Below are positions 61,367 to 64,000 of a stretch of DNA of 64,000 nt, in pieces. The stretch's first letter is position 1; each line of letters opens with the position of its first letter. The notes under the pieces were generated by a model. It was not told where the DNA came from and did not search any database. It was given only the letters and a program-made list of their open reading frames with translations. Source of the DNA: Volvox africanus (taxonomy: Eukaryota; Chlorophyta; Chlorophyceae; Chlamydomonadales; Volvocaceae); assembly GCA_030268105.1 (NCBI GenBank), contig BSDZ01000027.1, positions 623,001 through 687,000 on the forward strand, in the 5' to 3' direction. The translations under genes were made by a program, and so were the position numbers.

Positions 61367-63884
61367 CTACCCCTTGACCTCGCCCTCCTCCTCCTCCAGC
61401 TTCACTTGCCCCGACGCAATCCTGCCACCCGGTGCCCCGATCACAGGCGGTAGTCTGCTAGCCAATAGGCTTGCTGCTACCATCTTGGTCTCAAGGTCAG
61501 CTTTGAGGGCCAGCATGCTTTGGCCGGTGGAAGCCGCCATGCGGGACAGCTTGCTGTTCTCGTACTCCGCCAACATCTGGTCGCAAATGCTCATCAGCTC
61601 CTGTGCACATAAGGGAGAAAAGAAGGAGTTTTCATCATGTTCTCTTGTTCTCTTCTCATCTGAGAATGCGTGTCATGCGTTCTCTTCAGTGTGTCATGCG
61701 TCATGTCCTAGGGTTTTTCCAAAGGTCTGAAATGAGCTTCTAATACGGCTTAGCAAGGGGGTGCAGAGGGTTTGATTACTTTTCCTTTTTAACTCCTGGA
61801 AATAAAGTTCCGGAGTTTGAGATGTTTTTCAAGTCAGGGGCCGGGGCTGTGGAGGGCGGCAAGGGATTCTCCACACGTGAGAGGGAGGTAGGCAGCTAGT
61901 GTGTGTGTGTGCGAGGAGGTAGGAGTGACTCACAAAGAGTAGGGAATTGGGGAGGAACTGGGACACCACCGCCACTACACAAATCTGCATCCACTTGGGC
62001 ATCATTCTCCAGCAGGCATTTCTTCGTCATCTCGCCATTATGTCCCCTACCTCCCTGCCTCCCTTACACATAGCTCCATCACGATGGCTAGTAATTTGTC
62101 TTTCGCAATGGCATTACCAGGGCTCAACAGCATGACCCGGTCTTCGCCTCTCCACCTCCCCGTGTCCCATCACCTTAGTGGTTCAGGGTTTTAGGGTTCG
62201 GTAACGGGCTCCATCACCTTCCTACCTCCGGCGTAACGTCATACTTCTCGAAGAACTCGCTTCCGGGCGCCATTACCGGGTAATGCGTCCCGTTCTCGAC
62301 GTTCATGAGGTCGGAAATCCACAAAGCCGTCCAGGCGATCTTCTGGGGAGGGAACTGCAAACAGAGAGTCGTGCGCAGGCTGCGGTGGGGGAGGGGTAAC
62401 AACGCGGAGTGAGTCCGGAGTGAGTGGGGGAGTAGAAGGGCGCGGGGAAGGGAGGCAGTAAATAAAAGGCGAAACGAGGAAATACTTTGGGATTAACGAG
62501 CTGCAGCAGGGTCAGGGAGTGGTGGGGAAATGGTGGCCTTACAACCTCCCGCCGAATGGGAGAGAGAGATGGGGGAGAGATACACATACACACAGAGGAC
62601 AGAGAGACGCAGGCATAAAGATAGGAAACGGGCCGAGGGGGTACGGCGAGTAAAACGAACCAGCTGGTGCTGATACTGGAGGAACGAGGACTAAAAACCG
62701 TGAAGGCCGGATAATGATGGCTGACGTCGTCCAAAGTAGGGGAATGAGTACTCGAGTTGAGGGCCGGGGTGGTAAGTAGGGCCGGGAGGTGCATACTCCA
62801 ATGCATGCATGCGGTTTGTTCAAACGGTTATGGAAATAGCTTCTCGCACTGCAGAAGACGATCCGCACCTTCTAGCTCATTGGTCGACAGGGGAGGGGAA
62901 AACGCATCTCAACAGAACGATTCTGTGTACAACCAAAAGAGAATATAAGAGAGATTCTTTTAACCTCTCAACCATGCCGCCGTCGATATTGGGGAAATCG
63001 ATCCTTTCCGCAAGCAAATAATAAATAGTCGACGAACCTGTCATTCAGAAGGTTCCATGCGTTTTGCACCAGCGGTTTGTACGTCAAATCATTCAGTTGG
63101 TCGGTCAACTGCGCGTCGCGTTTCATCCACTCCATCAAAGTCTGCAACGCATAACGGGGGAGGGGTGGACGCACGCGAACTTGTGATGGGATAAAAAATT
63201 CTTATCTATATAGTTCATACATTAGAAACATATACACTGGGTTTTAAAGGTATACGTTTAAATATATATGGGTTTAAAAATTCTAAAACCATATATAGGG
63301 AGGGATATAGAGAGAGGGAGAGGGAGAGGGAGAGGGAGAGGGAGAGGGAGAGGGAGAGGGAGAGGGAGAGGGAGAGGGAGAGGGAGAGGGAGAGGGAGAG
63401 GGAGAAGGAGAGAGAGGGAGAGAAACCTCAGACGCAAACAATCGTTGAACACAACGAAACCAAACTGTGGGGTACAGCAACGGACTCGGGACAACGACAA
63501 CGGACTTGAGCGGGTGAGCAGGTGCGTGGGTGAGAATTGGGCGGAAGGAAAGTGAGACACAGGAGAATAACAAATACGGGTACGTCCTTGATTAGCAGAT
63601 ACCGGTACAAATCTTTATGTATGTTTAAATCCATGGCCGGCAGTGTTTTGCTTCTTTCTTGTTGCCTTCTCTTCTCCCTTTCATCTTTTTTTCTTCCATC
63701 TTGCTCTGTCCACGTAAGACCACTCCTTTATAAAGTGTTGCCAATAACATAGGTGCCTAAATGCCGTATGTCGTACGATAAAGCGCACCTTGTACGGCTG
63801 CTCAATTTTTAAATCGAATCCCAGCGTGTACAGTACCGCCCGCTCTGCCTGCAGGACCTCCTCCCTGAGCCGGTCGAAGTTGAC
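61367..63884 (-). CDS. Cyclin (K/T/L-like, transcription type), 3' part
   Basis: Regulatory subunit of a cyclin-dependent kinase. Exons present: 63789-63884, 63038-63141, 62226-62379, 61367-61600; 195 residues and a stop, phases consistent. The first exon here has the first cyclin-box end typical of cyclins K, T, L and [21 protein letters not shown] followed by KIEQPYK. The next exons give [19 protein letters not shown] and [12 protein letters not shown], the second cyclin box. [11 protein letters not shown] and [13 protein letters not shown] complete the C-terminal helices. The N-terminal cyclin box lies beyond the right end of the window. A glycine-containing acidic tail ([11 protein letters not shown]) ends the protein. 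The exact subtype cannot be fixed without the missing half. Confidence 0.85.
62181..62200 (+). repeat. Interstitial TTTTAGGG-like word
   Basis: GTTCAGGGTTTTAGGGTTCG in the intron between the last two cyclin exons. A single telomere-like unit with a degenerate neighbour. Confidence 0.5.
62686..62731 (+). repeat. Short dispersed repeat, copy 2 (palindrome lost)
   Basis: Matches 24789-24834 at nearly every base (GAGGACTAA, ACCGTGAAGGCCGGAT, ATGATGGCTGAC). The right palindrome arm is absent here. It lies in a cyclin intron. Confidence 0.75.
63308..63420 (+). repeat. (GGGAGA)n hexamer array
   Basis: About 17 units of GGGAGA in the intron between the first two cyclin exons of the window. Reads TCTCCC in the sense of the gene. 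Confidence 0.95.
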
Positions 63885-64000
63885 CTGTTGAACATATACG
63901 GTGTACACAGTGTACGGCACACATAAGTAAGATCGCGCTTGTTGTTGATGGTGGTAACATTAGTGTTCATGGTCTTGAAGGTCGTCTGCCACAATCTTGC

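Noticed and set aside
1..64000. CRISPR arrays, rRNA, tRNA and complete transposons
   Set aside because: No spacer-repeat structure, no rRNA-like blocks and no cloverleaf with a proper T-loop were found. TTCGAAT at 58850 lacks matching arms. No reverse transcriptase, integrase or transposase motif was seen.

Overview
This window is nuclear DNA from a eukaryote, most likely a volvocine green alga (Volvox/Chlamydomonas group). The signs are many short exons with GT..AG introns, long Gly/Ala/Ser tracts in proteins, dense G- and C-rich microsatellites, TTTTAGGG-like telomeric words inside the sequence, a plant-type ABCA transporter and a MAP65. The organism call is inference; no marker gene fixes the species. 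All gene models were built by hand from splice sites, reading phase and family motifs. The phases close exactly in most models, which is the main support for them.

Layout. 0.8-3.6 kb (+): the 3' part of a class III nucleotide cyclase with guanylate-cyclase-type residues. 3.6-9.1 kb: no supportable gene. 9.1-12.6 kb (-): a complete Fringe-like GT31 glycosyltransferase. 14.6-18.8 kb (-): a coiled-coil protein with a Pro/Glu-rich tail. 20.9-26.9 kb (-): a multi-pass membrane protein carrying a U-box. 29.4-30.2 kb (-): a small, probably organelle-targeted membrane protein. 33.0-35.4 kb (-): a protein with a CxxC...GDHMPP...CxxC zinc-site pattern, 5' end unresolved. 38.1-48.5 kb (-): a complete 19-exon half-size ABCA transporter. 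50.5-51.8 kb (+): a short single-pass membrane protein. 54.2-60.8 kb (-): a MAP65/PRC1 microtubule bundler with a long disordered tail. 61.4-63.9 kb (-): the 3' part of a transcription-type cyclin that continues off the right end.

Eight of the ten genes lie on the minus strand and share no obvious pathway. Reading left to right they cover signalling, glycosylation, protein turnover, lipid-type transport, cytoskeleton and transcription or cell cycle. This looks like an ordinary euchromatic arm, not an operon-like or accessory cluster.

The most unusual items are the U-box joined to a membrane protein, catalytic residues of the cyclase carried on 16-32 nt exons, a 268-bp GGGGGA array that forms the polypyrimidine end of an ABCA intron, three families of dispersed short repeats (two present as inverted pairs), and a strong excess of the word GTACGGCA/TGCCGTAC. 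I see no convincing new defence or mobile system.
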